Below are positions 1 to 9,671 of a stretch of DNA of 64,000 nucleotides, one piece after another. The translations under genes and the position numbers were made by a program. The stretch is from Thermococcus nautili (GTDB taxonomy: Archaea; Methanobacteriota_B; Thermococci; Thermococcales; Thermococcaceae): assembly GCF_000585495.1 (NCBI RefSeq), contig NZ_CP007264.1, positions 124,001 through 188,000 of the forward strand. The letters are read 5' to 3'. The notes under the pieces were generated by a model that was given only the letters and a program-made list of their open reading frames with translations, ran no database searches and was not told the origin of the DNA. Positions within the stretch are counted from its first letter, which is position 1. The number at the start of each line of letters is the position of its first letter.

Positions 1-45
1 CATTACGCTCGCAAACCAGCTCGGGGCGAAGTCTTTAACTCCCAT
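1..45 (-). CDS. TDT-family transporter (tellurite resistance/dicarboxylate type), N-terminus only
   Basis: Only the first 15 codons lie in the window, reading MGVKDFAPSWFASVM. The FAPSWFASVM stretch is typical of the N-terminus of the tellurite-resistance/dicarboxylate transporter (TDT, TehA/Mae1) family, ten-helix membrane exporters. The ATG at 45 is preceded by a GGTGGT ribosome binding site, and an AT-rich TATA-like stretch (ATTTTTAAAT) lies near 79-90. The family call rests on a very short match and needs the sequence beyond base 1. Confidence 0.5.
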   Translation of the reverse strand, partial: MGVKDFAPSWFASVM

Positions 46-88
46 GCGACCACCAAAGAAATGAAGAAAAATTCATTTAAAAATCTTA

Positions 89-469
89 TCATGTTTTGTG
101 CTCCCGGCCTTCACTTATCCGCTCCTTCCACAGGGGGTCGCTTTCGGCAGTCCCGCGGAGAAATGCCTCGACGGCTTTCCTTGCTTTCCCGCCTATCCCC
201 GGAATCACCTGAACGCCGAGGGCCTCGAAGTGGGCAATCGCCTTTCTCCCTATCCCGTAGGCGAGGACAACCTCTACCCCCTGCTCCCTCAGGAAGTTCG
301 GGATGTCGCCCGGCCCGTGCTCCTCGAAGGGGAACTCAACTATTCTGACATCCCTGATTTCTCCGTTCTCGGCGTCCACTATCGCAAAGCGCCTTGTCCT
401 TCCAAAGTGCTCCGAAACCTCTGATTCGAAATCGTCTCCTGCAAGCGGAACCGCGATTCTCAAGGCCAT
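89..469 (-). CDS. NifX/NafY-like dinitrogenase iron-molybdenum cofactor family protein
   Basis: A 126-residue protein beginning MALRIAVPLAGDDFESEVSEHFG, the typical opening of the PF02579 family of small FeMo-cofactor or Fe-S carrier-like proteins. No nif genes are nearby, so a general metal or Fe-S cluster handling role is an inference. ATG 469 is preferred because it starts at the conserved fold; GTG 472 and TTG 475 are immediately upstream. A TATA-like GTTTTTAGG at 497-505 would make the transcript nearly leaderless. It is divergent from the metal ABC transporter, and the shared intergenic region holds a double SurR-type motif. Confidence 0.75.
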   Translation of the reverse strand: MALRIAVPLAGDDFESEVSEHFGRTRRFAIVDAENGEIRDVRIVEFPFEEHGPGDIPNFLREQGVEVVLAYGIGRKAIAHFEALGVQVIPGIGGKARKAVEAFLRGTAESDPLWKERISEGREHKT

Positions 470-510
470 CACCAAAATTAATGAAATCCTGTTCACCTAA
501 AAACCTGCCG

Positions 511-533
511 GTTTGAAACGAAGGGTTGGTAAC
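511..533. promoter_or_regulatory. Double SurR-type operator
   Basis: Two GTTn3AAC elements, GTTtgaAAC (511-519) and GTTggtAAC (525-533), are separated by exactly 5 bp, so the extended SurR motif GTTn3AACn5GTT is met on both strands. It lies about 6 bp upstream of the TATA-like box of the leftward NifX-like gene and about 17 bp upstream of that of the rightward transporter gene. The motif definition is known from Pyrococcus furiosus SurR; binding here is inferred. Confidence 0.6.
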
Positions 534-548
534 ATCAATGAACCAAAA

Positions 549-557
549 CCGTTAAAA
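549..557 (+). promoter_or_regulatory. TATA/BRE promoter of the metal ABC transporter operon
   Basis: GAACCAAAACC followed by GTTAAAAGC forms a plausible archaeal BRE/TATA pair about 35 bp upstream of the ATG at 590. Transcription would begin near 580, giving a very short leader. Confidence 0.45.
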
Positions 558-589
558 GCGTGCTACCTTTTTTGGAGTTGGTGATACAG

Positions 590-1756
590 ATGAGGAAGGC
601 CCTCGCGCTCCTCGTAATCCTGCTGGTTGTTTCGGTCGCTGGATGCATAGGAACGTCAACGTCGAGCTCAACCAAGCCAACCAGCTCCTCTCCAGCGGTA
701 ACGAGCTCAACCGCGAGCCCGGGCTACATCACCGTCACCGACATGCTCGGGAGGACGGTAAAGGTCCCGACAAACGTTAGCAGGGTCGTTGCCGTTGGGC
801 CGGGAGCGTTGAGAATCCTCGTCTATCTCAACGCGACCGATAAGGTGGTTGGAATCGAGGAGTTCGAGAAGCGCTTCCCCTACGGGAGGCCCTATATCCT
901 GGCCCACCCTGAGCTTCTCAAGCTCCCCCTCATCGGCCCAGGCGGCCCCGGAAAGCTCCCGGACATGGAGGCCCTGATTAAGGTCCACCCTCAGGTCATC
1001 TTCATGGTATTCGTGAGCAGGCAGACCGCCGACGAGGTTCAGGAGAAGACCGGAATCCCCGTCGTCGTCCTCAGCTACGGGACGCTGGAGAACTTCACAG
1101 ACCCGGTCTTCTTCAAGTCGCTCCTCCTGGCCGGAAAAATCCTCGGAAAGGAGAAGAGAGCCGAGGAGGCCATAAAGTTCATCGAGGAACAGCAGAGCTA
1201 CCTTGAGAACCTCACGAAGGGCCTTAAGAGTCCGAGGGTTTACGTCGGCGGAATAGGCTTCAAGGGCGCCCACGGGATAACGAGCACATTCACCGACTAC
1301 GCGCCCTTCACGGTTCTCCACCTCGACAACGTTGCCTCGAACCTGAGCAGTAAAAACGGCTGGGTGCAGGTGGACAAGGAGTTTCTGCTGAAGGAGAACC
1401 CGGACTACATCTTCATCGACGAAGGTGGCTTAAAGATAATCCTCGACGACTACAAGAGCAACCCCGACTTCTACAACTCGCTCAAGGCCGTCAAAGAGGG
1501 CCACGTCTACGGAGTCCTGCCCTACAACTTCTACAACACCAACATCGGAATAGCCATAGCTGACGCCTACTACATCGGAAAGGTTATCTACCCGGAGCGC
1601 TTCAAGGGGATAGACTCCGTTGAGAAAGCCAACGAGATATTCACCTTCCTCGTTGGAAAGCCCGTTTACAGCGAGCTCGCCAAGGAATTCGGCGGGTTCG
1701 GAAAGATAGACCTCGCCAGCGGGAACGTCACCTACGGCCTGCCGACCAACCCGTGA
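590..1756 (+). CDS. Iron/cobalamin-type ABC transporter substrate-binding lipoprotein
   Basis: A 388-residue lipoprotein of the PF01497 (FecB/BtuF) class. The signal peptide runs from MRKALALLVILL to the lipobox VAGC (lipidated Cys19) and is followed by a Ser/Thr-rich linker and the typical opening ITVTDMLGRTVKVP. It would capture a chelated metal (siderophore, haem or cobalamin) outside the cell and hand it to the permease encoded next. ATG 590 was chosen because it gives a proper signal peptide and follows GGTGAT; the GTG at 560 would add ten residues. It leads a three-gene operon. The substrate cannot be told from sequence. Confidence 0.85.
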   Translation: MRKALALLVILLVVSVAGCIGTSTSSSTKPTSSSPAVTSSTASPGYITVTDMLGRTVKVPTNVSRVVAVGPGALRILVYLNATDKVVGIEEFEKRFPYGRPYILAHPELLKLPLIGPGGPGKLPDMEALIKVHPQVIFMVFVSRQTADEVQEKTGIPVVVLSYGTLENFTDPVFFKSLLLAGKILGKEKRAEEAIKFIEEQQSYLENLTKGLKSPRVYVGGIGFKGAHGITSTFTDYAPFTVLHLDNVASNLSSKNGWVQVDKEFLLKENPDYIFIDEGGLKIILDDYKSNPDFYNSLKAVKEGHVYGVLPYNFYNTNIGIAIADAYYIGKVIYPERFKGIDSVEKANEIFTFLVGKPVYSELAKEFGGFGKIDLASGNVTYGLPTNP

Positions 1757-1762
1757 TGCCCT

Positions 1763-2797
1763 ATGGACTACAAGGCGTACCTGAGGCGAAAGCTCCTCAT
1801 AGGCCTCGCCCTTTTCCTTTCCCTGTTAGCGGTCTCTCTGTTCTCCCTCTCAAGCGGACCCTATCACGTTCCGGTTAAAGAAGTCCTCTCGGTTCTCTTC
1901 GGCGGTGGAACTAAGGACGACCGTCTCGTAATCCTTGGCATAAGACTGCCAAGAATCGTCGCTGGAATCCTCGTCGGGGCCTCGATGGGCGTCGCCGGCG
2001 CGGTTCTTCAGGGCTACCTGAGAAATCCCCTTGCCACTCCATTCACTATGGGCGTCTCGAACGGGGCAATGTTTGGTGCCTCTTTGGCCATAATCCTCGG
2101 CGCCGGCTACTCGCTCAACTCGGGGCAGGTCTTCCTCAACAACCCCTACGCCGTTGTTCTCTTCGCGTTCCTTGGGGCGATAAGCGCTACCCTCGTTATT
2201 CTCGCCCTTGCGAGGCTCCGCGGTCTGAGTCCAGAGGCGATAGTTTTGGCCGGAGTCGCTATGAGCTCCCTCTACGTGGCTTTGACCACCTTAGTTCAGT
2301 ACTTCGCCAACGAACTCCAGCTCTCGGCGATGGTCTACTGGAGCTTCGGAAACCTCGCGAGGGCAACGTGGCGGGAAAACGCCATAATGGCCGTCGCGTT
2401 CGCCTTCGTTTTCGCCTACTTTCTCGTCAAGCGGTGGGATTTGAACGCCTCAACGCTGGGCGATGAAATAGCCAAGAGCGTTGGGGTCAACATCGAGAGG
2501 GAGAGACTAATCGGAACCCTGCTCTCGGCCTTCATCACCTCCGTAACGGTGGCCTTCGTGGGGGTAATCGGCTTCATCGGTCTAATCGCCCCCCACTCGA
2601 TGCGTCTAATTGCCGGAGGCGACTACCGCTCGCTGATTCCCCTCTCGGCGTTAGCGGGGGCACTGCTCCTCGTTTCGGCTGACACAGTCGCGAGGCTTAT
2701 AGTTTCGCCCATGAACCTTCCCGTCGGCGTTATAACATCGTTCCTCGGCGCGCCGACGTTCATATACCTCCTCGTGAAGATGGAGGGCCGGCGATGA
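1763..2797 (+). CDS. FecCD/BtuC-family ABC transporter permease
   Basis: A 344-residue polytopic membrane protein with the FecCD signatures RLPRIVAGILVGASMGVAGA and IGFIGLIAPHSMRLIAGGDYR. It has about ten hydrophobic helices and the usual family length. It would form the homodimeric channel for iron chelate or cobalamin import. It starts 6 bp after the binding-protein gene and overlaps the ATPase gene by 4 bp, consistent with translational coupling. Confidence 0.88.
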   Translation: MDYKAYLRRKLLIGLALFLSLLAVSLFSLSSGPYHVPVKEVLSVLFGGGTKDDRLVILGIRLPRIVAGILVGASMGVAGAVLQGYLRNPLATPFTMGVSNGAMFGASLAIILGAGYSLNSGQVFLNNPYAVVLFAFLGAISATLVILALARLRGLSPEAIVLAGVAMSSLYVALTTLVQYFANELQLSAMVYWSFGNLARATWRENAIMAVAFAFVFAYFLVKRWDLNASTLGDEIAKSVGVNIERERLIGTLLSAFITSVTVAFVGVIGFIGLIAPHSMRLIAGGDYRSLIPLSALAGALLLVSADTVARLIVSPMNLPVGVITSFLGAPTFIYLLVKMEGRR

Positions 2798-3534
2798 TTG
2801 AGGCAAAAGACATAAGCTTCTCCTACGGCGAGCGGGAGGTCCTGAGGGGGATAAGCCTGGAAGTCGGCGAGGGTGAGTTCGTGGCAATCCTCGGCCCGAA
2901 CGGAGCTGGAAAGAGCACCTTTCTCAGATGTCTCGCCGGAATCCTGAAGTGCGATGGTGTGTTCGTCAAGGGCAGACCGATTAACGACTACCCGCCGAGG
3001 GAGCTCTCGAAGGTTCTCGCCTACGTCCCGCAGAGGGTCGAGCCGGGGTTTTTGACGGTCTTCGACACCGTTCTCCTCGGCAGGAGGCCCTACATGGGGC
3101 TGACGCCGTCTGAGAGGGATTTGAAGGTCGTCGAAGAGGCATTAAAGAGGCTCGGCATTGAGGAGTTAGCCCTCAAGAGGACGAACGAGATAAGCGGGGG
3201 AGAACTTCAAAAGGTCAGCATAGCAAGGGCCCTGGCTCAGGAACCGGAAGTCCTGCTGATGGACGAGCCGACCAACAACCTCGACCTCAAGAGTCAGCTT
3301 GAGGTAATGAGGCTCGCGAGGGAATTGGCGAGGGAAGGGAAGGCGGTCGTAACGGTCATGCACGACGTGAACCTTGCCCTGCGCTTCGCGAAGAGGTTCG
3401 TCTTCATGAAGGACGGGAGAAAAATAGCGGACGGAGGCCTTGAGGTCCTGAGCGAGAAGCTTTTTGAGGAAGTCTACGGCGTTAAGGTGGAGATAGGGGA
3501 GGTAAGAGGGGTCCCCGTGGTGGTTCCCCTCTAA
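2794..3534 (+). CDS. FecE/BtuD-family ABC transporter ATPase
   Basis: A 246-residue cytoplasmic ATPase with Walker [10 protein letters not shown] at residues 34-42, the ABC signature ISGGELQKVSIARAL, Walker B VLLMDEPTNNLD and the H-loop VTVMHDVN. It would energise the preceding FecCD permease. It completes the operon and its 3' end overlaps the converging TPR gene by 4 bp. Confidence 0.88.
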   Translation: MIEAKDISFSYGEREVLRGISLEVGEGEFVAILGPNGAGKSTFLRCLAGILKCDGVFVKGRPINDYPPRELSKVLAYVPQRVEPGFLTVFDTVLLGRRPYMGLTPSERDLKVVEEALKRLGIEELALKRTNEISGGELQKVSIARALAQEPEVLLMDEPTNNLDLKSQLEVMRLARELAREGKAVVTVMHDVNLALRFAKRFVFMKDGRKIADGGLEVLSEKLFEEVYGVKVEIGEVRGVPVVVPL

Positions 3535-4490
3535 AGCTCCGCCTCTCCGAGGAACTCGAGCATCTCGAGCAACCTCGGGTCCTTGACCTTCTCGATGGCC
3601 TTCTTGGCCTCTTCCTCGTCAATCTTGCCGTCCTTGAAGAGTGCGAGAGCTTTCACAGCCTCAAAGAAGTCCTTCATGTCAGGGAAGGCGTTGATGAACA
3701 TATCTATGTTGAGGTAAACCGTCTCGAAGTCGTCGTCAAGGAAGAGTTGCCAGAGGACGTCCATCAGCGAGCCGAAGGCTATGTCCTCGTAGTCCGTTCC
3801 CCTCGCCCTTATGAGGGCGTAGAGGCACTCCTGTAGGGCCGCATCGTAGTTCTCTTCCTCCTCAAAGATTTCCTCAAAGCTGAGGTGGGCCTCGACGAGA
3901 AGCTCGTTGTCGTTGAGAACCTTCGGCAGGACGCCGGCTATTATGGCCTTGCCCTTGTAGGTGTCGCCGGCCTCGAAGGTTATGTAGCCCCTGTGAATCT
4001 CAATCCTGAGGAGTTCCCTCTCGTCGCCGAGCTCCCTGTAGAGCTCCTCCGCCTTCTCGATTAGCTCGAGGGCCTTCTCGTACTCTTGGAGCTCCTCGTG
4101 AATCATGGCCATGCTGTAGTATATCCTCGCGGCGTGCTCGATGTTGCCTTTGGCGACCTCCTCTTCAAGGAGCGCCCTGAACAGCTCAAGGCTCTTTTCA
4201 AGTTCTCCGATGAGGTAGTAGAGGTCAGCCAGGTGGAACTTCAGCTCGAAGTCGTCGCTCTCCTTCGCGAGCTTCTCGAACTCCGAAATCTTGTCCTCGT
4301 TGAGTATCTCGTGGTAGTAGTAGAGCACGAGCTTGTAGAGCTCCCAGTCCTTGCACTCCTTCGCAAGTTTTTCGGCCTTCTCGAGGACCTCCTTAAGCTC
4401 CTCGTCGCTCAGGTCGTCCACCTTGTAGTAGAGAACCCTCCTGAGCTTTTCGCAGTTCTTCTCCTCGATGGCCTTCATAATCTCCTCCAT
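3531..4490 (-). CDS. TPR-like helical repeat protein of unknown function
   Basis: A 319-residue, highly acidic, leucine-rich, all-helical protein. Segments such as FHLADLYYLIGELEKSLELF, AARIYYSMAMIHEELQEYEK and ALELIEKAEELYRELGDERE match the spacing of tetratricopeptide repeats, which usually scaffold protein-protein contacts. There is no signal peptide or enzymatic motif. The start ATG is preceded by GGGTGA. It stands alone, converging on the ABC transporter operon; no partner can be inferred. Confidence 0.7.
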   Translation of the reverse strand: MEEIMKAIEEKNCEKLRRVLYYKVDDLSDEELKEVLEKAEKLAKECKDWELYKLVLYYYHEILNEDKISEFEKLAKESDDFELKFHLADLYYLIGELEKSLELFRALLEEEVAKGNIEHAARIYYSMAMIHEELQEYEKALELIEKAEELYRELGDERELLRIEIHRGYITFEAGDTYKGKAIIAGVLPKVLNDNELLVEAHLSFEEIFEEEENYDAALQECLYALIRARGTDYEDIAFGSLMDVLWQLFLDDDFETVYLNIDMFINAFPDMKDFFEAVKALALFKDGKIDEEEAKKAIEKVKDPRLLEMLEFLGEAEL

Positions 4491-4564
4491 GCTTTCACCC
4501 AGGTTTTCTAACGCGCCGATGTATTTAATTCTTTGGCTACCTTTTTAACCCCTCCGCGAGAGCT

Positions 4565-5515
4565 ATGGACATGCTTCAGGTGATTTTTCTCGGCACCGGC
4601 GGGATAATGCCGACGCGTGAGAGGAACGTTCCAGCGGTGGCGCTCCGCTACAAGGGCGAGGTTATACTCTTCGACGTCGGCGAGGGCACGATAAGGCAGA
4701 TGAACACCGCGAAGCTCAGTCCGATGAAGGTCGAGAAGATTTTCATCACCCACTTCCACGGCGACCACTACCTCGGGCTCGGCGGGTTGATTCAGACGAT
4801 GAACCTCTGGAACCGGGAAAAGCCCCTCCACATCTACGGGCCGAAGTACACCTTCGAGTTCGTGCAGAACTTCATTAACAGCGGTTTCTTCAGGCCGGTT
4901 TTTGATATACACGTCCACGAGCTCGGTGAAACGAGGCTTAAGTTCGGGGACTACGAAATCTGGAGCTTCAAGGTCGAGCACGGGATTCCTGCTCTGGGAT
5001 ACGTCTTCAAGGAGAAGGACAAGCGAGGAAAGTTCCTGCCCGAGAAGCTTAAGCAGTACGGCCTCAAGCCCGGGCCGATGCTCGGAAAGCTTGAGAGGGA
5101 AGGCCAAATTGAGTGGAACGGCCGGATAATCCGCCTCGAAGACGTTACCGGACCGAGGAGGCGGGGGGTTAAGATAGTCTACACCGGCGACACCGAGCCA
5201 GCCGAGAGAGTGAGGCTCTTCTCAGAGAGGGCCGATTTGCTGATTCACGACGCCACTTACCTCAGCGATGAGGATAGGGGAGATAGCTACCACTCCACAG
5301 TTAAGGAGGCCTGTGAGACCGCGAAGAGCTCGAAGGTCAAGCTACTCGCCCTATTCCACAGGGCTTTCCGCTACACCTACGACGAATACCTGAGAGAGGC
5401 ATCGAAGATATGCCGGGAATTCGGCGTGAACTTCGTCGTTCCGAGGGACTTCGACGTTTTAACGTACAAATCTGGCGAGTGGCAACTCCAGAGCCTTCTG
5501 GAGGGAGGAAGATGA
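4565..5515 (+). CDS. rnz: Ribonuclease Z (tRNA 3' endonuclease)
   Basis: A 316-residue metallo-beta-lactamase fold enzyme that would cut the 3' trailer from tRNA precursors. The metal-binding HFHGDH lies at residues 63-68, and further motifs GDTEP, LLIHDATY and HSTVKEA follow. The N-terminal FLGTGG and family length fit archaeal RNase Z. The start may be ATG 4565 or ATG 4571; neither has a strong Shine-Dalgarno sequence. Its stop overlaps the start of the TraB-family gene, so the two are probably co-transcribed. Confidence 0.9.
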   Translation: MDMLQVIFLGTGGIMPTRERNVPAVALRYKGEVILFDVGEGTIRQMNTAKLSPMKVEKIFITHFHGDHYLGLGGLIQTMNLWNREKPLHIYGPKYTFEFVQNFINSGFFRPVFDIHVHELGETRLKFGDYEIWSFKVEHGIPALGYVFKEKDKRGKFLPEKLKQYGLKPGPMLGKLEREGQIEWNGRIIRLEDVTGPRRRGVKIVYTGDTEPAERVRLFSERADLLIHDATYLSDEDRGDSYHSTVKEACETAKSSKVKLLALFHRAFRYTYDEYLREASKICREFGVNFVVPRDFDVLTYKSGEWQLQSLLEGGR

Positions 5516-6186
5516 ACTACCTTCGCTACGTTAAGCTAATAGGCACGATGCACGTCTCGCCGAGGAGCAGGGAGGAGGTCATCAGGACGATACTAGAGGA
5601 GAGGCCACACGCAGTCGCGATAGAGCTCGACAGGGCACGCTTCCTGGGAATGGAGCGGAACGTCGAGCTGACGCTTGAAGATTCACTCAGAATGGGCAGG
5701 GCTGGATTGATAAACTACGCTTTGGCCAAGGTCGAAGAAAAGCTCGGCGAGACCTTCGGAATGGCACCCGGCGAGGAGATGAAGGCCGCGATAGAGTCGG
5801 CGAAGCTGTTGGGAATCCCGCTATACCTGATTGACGAGGACATCAGCGTAATCCTCTCCAAGATTTCCTCGGCACCCTTCAGGGAGAAGCTCCTCATGGC
5901 GCTCGAGGGTTTAAGCGTTTTCCTGCCCCTCGGAAAGGCCGAGATAGGCGACCCGATGGAGGAGTACAGGACGATGATGGTCGAGTTCAGGCGTCGCTAC
6001 CCCTACCTCTACCGCGTCCTCGTCGAGGAGCGCAACGAGGTGATGGCGAGAAACCTGATGGCGATAGTGGACTCACTCCTCGCGCGGGGGATTAAACGGC
6101 CTAAAGTTATAGCCGTCGTCGGCCTCGGGCACAAGCCCGGCATCGAGAGGATTCTGAACGGACGTTACTTTTATATGGAGAAGTGA
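5512..6186 (+). CDS. TraB-family domain protein
   Basis: A 224-residue protein with the paired TraB/PrgY family motifs LIGTMHVSPRS near the N-terminus and VVGLGHKPGIERIL near the C-terminus. Relatives include enterococcal pheromone-shutdown proteins and proposed TIKI-like proteases, but the archaeal function is unknown. The start at ATG 5512 overlaps the RNase Z stop and has GGAGGAAG upstream. No transmembrane segment is evident, unlike longer family members, so this is a minimal version. Confidence 0.75.
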   Translation: MNYLRYVKLIGTMHVSPRSREEVIRTILEERPHAVAIELDRARFLGMERNVELTLEDSLRMGRAGLINYALAKVEEKLGETFGMAPGEEMKAAIESAKLLGIPLYLIDEDISVILSKISSAPFREKLLMALEGLSVFLPLGKAEIGDPMEEYRTMMVEFRRRYPYLYRVLVEERNEVMARNLMAIVDSLLARGIKRPKVIAVVGLGHKPGIERILNGRYFYMEK

Positions 6187-6208
6187 GGAAAATTTTCGGG
6201 GATTGGCC

Positions 6209-6391
6209 ATGAGGGACAGGCTTGAGAAGATGCTGAACGTGGAAATACTCGACATTGAGGAGACCGACGATAAGATTATCGTCTACGTTCCCGCTGATAA
6301 GGTTAGAATCGCGGTCGGGAGCGGTGGTGCGGCCGTCAAAGCTGCCGAGCTCGTAATCGGCAAGAAGATTGAAGTCCGCGCCAAGGAATGA
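6209..6391 (+). CDS. Small KH-domain RNA-binding protein
   Basis: A 60-residue protein that is a single KH-like domain: VEILDIEETDDKIIVYV strands followed by the GxxG loop VGSGGAAVKAAE. It should bind single-stranded RNA and resembles one KH unit of NusA-like proteins. ATG 6209 follows GGGGATTGGCC; a TTG two codons upstream is also possible. It is 22 bp downstream of the TraB-family gene and probably belongs to the same transcript. Confidence 0.7.
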   Translation: MRDRLEKMLNVEILDIEETDDKIIVYVPADKVRIAVGSGGAAVKAAELVIGKKIEVRAKE

Positions 6392-6393
6392 AC

Positions 6394-6410
6394 CACCACC
6401 TCAGGTGATA
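6394..6410. promoter_or_regulatory. TGM-like sugar-regulator site upstream of pgi
   Basis: CACCACctcagGTGATA matches the Thermococcales glycolytic motif TATCACn5GTGATA at 10 of 12 fixed positions. It lies about 12 bp upstream of the presumed TATA box GTTAAATAAG (6423-6432), the side associated with activation by the Tgr/TrmBL1 regulator. Unlike many GTGATA strings here it is not a ribosome binding site, being about 50 bp from the start codon. Confidence 0.4.
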
Positions 6411-6460
6411 CCTTGGGGAAAGGTTAAATAAGTTAAAGCGGAGTTTCTTCGGTGGTGCTT

Positions 6461-7024
6461 ATGGAGTACAAGAGACCCTTCGGCGTCAGGATTGATGAGA
6501 ACGGAGTCATCCCCGGGGCGAAGAAGCTCGTTAGAAGGCTCAGCGACATGAGGGGCTACTTCTACGACGAGAAGGCCTACGAGGAGCTTCTCAAAGAGGA
6601 CCCCGTTGTTTACGAGGTCTACGCGGTTGAGCAGGAGGAGAAGGACGGCGACCTCAACTTCGCGACGACAATACTCTATCCGGGCAAAGTTGGTAAGGAG
6701 TTCTTCTTCACTAAGGGCCACTTCCACGCGAAAGCGGACAGGGCCGAAATCTACTACGCCCTCAAGGGGAAGGGCGGAATGCTCCTCCAGACGCCGGAAG
6801 GGGAAGTTGAGTGGGTTCCAATGGAGCCGGGAACTGTCGTTTATGTTCCTCCATACTGGGCGCACAGGACGGTGAACACCGGCGACGAGCCTTTCATCTT
6901 CCTCGCGATATACCCGGCAGACGCGGGCCACGACTACGGCTCGATAAAGGAGAAGGGCTTCGCCAAGCTCGTCGTCGAGGAGAACGGCGAGGTCAAGCTG
7001 ATAGACAACCCGCGCTGGAAGTGA
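6461..7024 (+). CDS. pgi: Cupin-type glucose-6-phosphate isomerase
   Basis: A 187-residue cupin enzyme interconverting glucose 6-phosphate and fructose 6-phosphate in the modified Embden-Meyerhof pathway of Thermococcales. The metal ligands are visible: His87 and His89 in GHFHAKADRAE, Glu96, and His135 in VPPYWAHRTVN, equivalent to the ligands known in the P. furiosus enzyme. ATG 6461 follows GGTGGT and matches the family length; GTG 6452 would add three residues. It is followed directly by glkA, linking the first two steps of glucose breakdown. Confidence 0.93.
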   Translation: MEYKRPFGVRIDENGVIPGAKKLVRRLSDMRGYFYDEKAYEELLKEDPVVYEVYAVEQEEKDGDLNFATTILYPGKVGKEFFFTKGHFHAKADRAEIYYALKGKGGMLLQTPEGEVEWVPMEPGTVVYVPPYWAHRTVNTGDEPFIFLAIYPADAGHDYGSIKEKGFAKLVVEENGEVKLIDNPRWK

Positions 7025-7052
7025 GCGAAACCCTTATTAGGTTTCTCCTCTT

Positions 7053-8429
<1,377 letters not shown>

Positions 8430-8452
8430 GGACAAGTTTTTAATCTTTTTCC

Positions 8453-8461
8453 CTTAAATAT
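8453..8461 (+). promoter_or_regulatory. TATA box of the mannosylglycerate operon
   Basis: CTTAAATAT preceded by CTTTTTCC is a plausible TATA/BRE pair 32 bp upstream of the TTG start of mpgS. The whole four-gene operon would be read from here. Confidence 0.45.
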
Positions 8462-8492
8462 TTCCTGAATTCAAACTTTTGGAGGTGATGCT

Positions 8493-9668
8493 TTGCTACT
8501 TGAGGCGCCGGTTTATAAGGAGCTCTTCGGGGCGGTTGAAATATACGAGGTTCAGAAGGTCATAAAGCTGGACAGCGAGACGAGGGACGTTGGAACCTTC
8601 ACCGTCAGGAACGTTCCCAGGGAGGACATCTACCGAATCCTCGAGGATATAGCGATAGTAGTCCCGATGAAGGACGAGAAGCTTCAGCTCGTCGACGGCG
8701 TGCTCAAGGCCATTCCGCACCAGTGCCCGATAATAATCGTCTCGAACAGCAAGCGGGAGGGGCCGAACCTCTTCAAGCAGGAGGTGGATTTGGTAAAACA
8801 CTTCTACAACCTCACGCGCTCGCGGATAATAATGGTCCACCAGAAGGACCCGGGCCTGGCCAAGGCCTTCAAAAAGACGGGCTACACAGGGATACTCGAC
8901 GGCGACTCGGTGAGGAGCGGTAAGGGGGAGGGCATGCTAATCGGCCTGCTCCTCGCGAAAGCCATTGGCGCGAAATACGTTGGCTTCGTCGATGCCGACA
9001 ACTACATTCCAGGCTCCGTGAACGAGTACGTCAAGGACTACGCCGCTGGTTTTCTCATGAGCGAGAGCGACTACACGATGGTCAGGCTGAGCTGGCGCCA
9101 CAAGCCCAAGGTGACGACGAAGGGGCTCTACTTCAAGAAGTGGGGGCGCGTAAGCGAGATAACCAACCGCTACATGAACGAGCTCTTTGGGGTCGCCACC
9201 AACTTCGAGACCAACATCATAGCGACGGGAAACGCCGGCGAGCACGCGATGAGCATAAAGCTCGCGGAGATAATGCCCTTTGCAACGGGCTACGCCATAG
9301 AGCCCTACGAGCTGGTCTACCTCTTCGAGACCTTCGGAAGGTGGGGTAAAGGTAAGGAAGAGGTCTACGACCAGGGCGTTGAGGTCTTCCAGATTGAGAC
9401 CCTTAATCCCCACCTCCACGAAGACAAGGGGCAGGAGCACGTGAAGGACATGATTCTAAGCTCCCTCGGGACGATATACCACTCTGAACTCGCCACCGAG
9501 AGCCTAAAGAGGAGAATCCTTGAAGAGCTCCGCATTCACGGCCTCCTCGGCGAGAACGAGGAACCCCCGAAGCCCAAAGTTATGCCCCCCGTTGAGGGAG
9601 TGGACGTGAGCGAGTGGATGAAAACCCTCGAGGACGAGGCTGAGACGCTCCTCGAGTTCGAGGTGTGA
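8493..9668 (+). CDS. mpgS: Mannosyl-3-phosphoglycerate synthase
   Basis: A 391-residue family GT55 glycosyltransferase that joins GDP-mannose to 3-phosphoglycerate, the first step of synthesis of the compatible solute mannosylglycerate. It shows the metal and nucleotide motif FVDADNY (Asp167 and Asp169), [18 protein letters not shown] and the acceptor-side GNAGEHAMS. The start is a TTG at 8493, 4 nt after a strong GGAGGTG. First gene of the mpgS-mpgP-manC-pmm operon, the arrangement known from Pyrococcus. Confidence 0.94.
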   Translation: MLLEAPVYKELFGAVEIYEVQKVIKLDSETRDVGTFTVRNVPREDIYRILEDIAIVVPMKDEKLQLVDGVLKAIPHQCPIIIVSNSKREGPNLFKQEVDLVKHFYNLTRSRIIMVHQKDPGLAKAFKKTGYTGILDGDSVRSGKGEGMLIGLLLAKAIGAKYVGFVDADNYIPGSVNEYVKDYAAGFLMSESDYTMVRLSWRHKPKVTTKGLYFKKWGRVSEITNRYMNELFGVATNFETNIIATGNAGEHAMSIKLAEIMPFATGYAIEPYELVYLFETFGRWGKGKEEVYDQGVEVFQIETLNPHLHEDKGQEHVKDMILSSLGTIYHSELATESLKRRILEELRIHGLLGENEEPPKPKVMPPVEGVDVSEWMKTLEDEAETLLEFEV

Positions 9669-9671
9669 GCG

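Noticed and set aside
707-1321. A 204-codon minus-strand frame
   Set aside because: Antisense shadow of the binding-protein gene; GC-rich third positions keep many antisense frames open in this genome.
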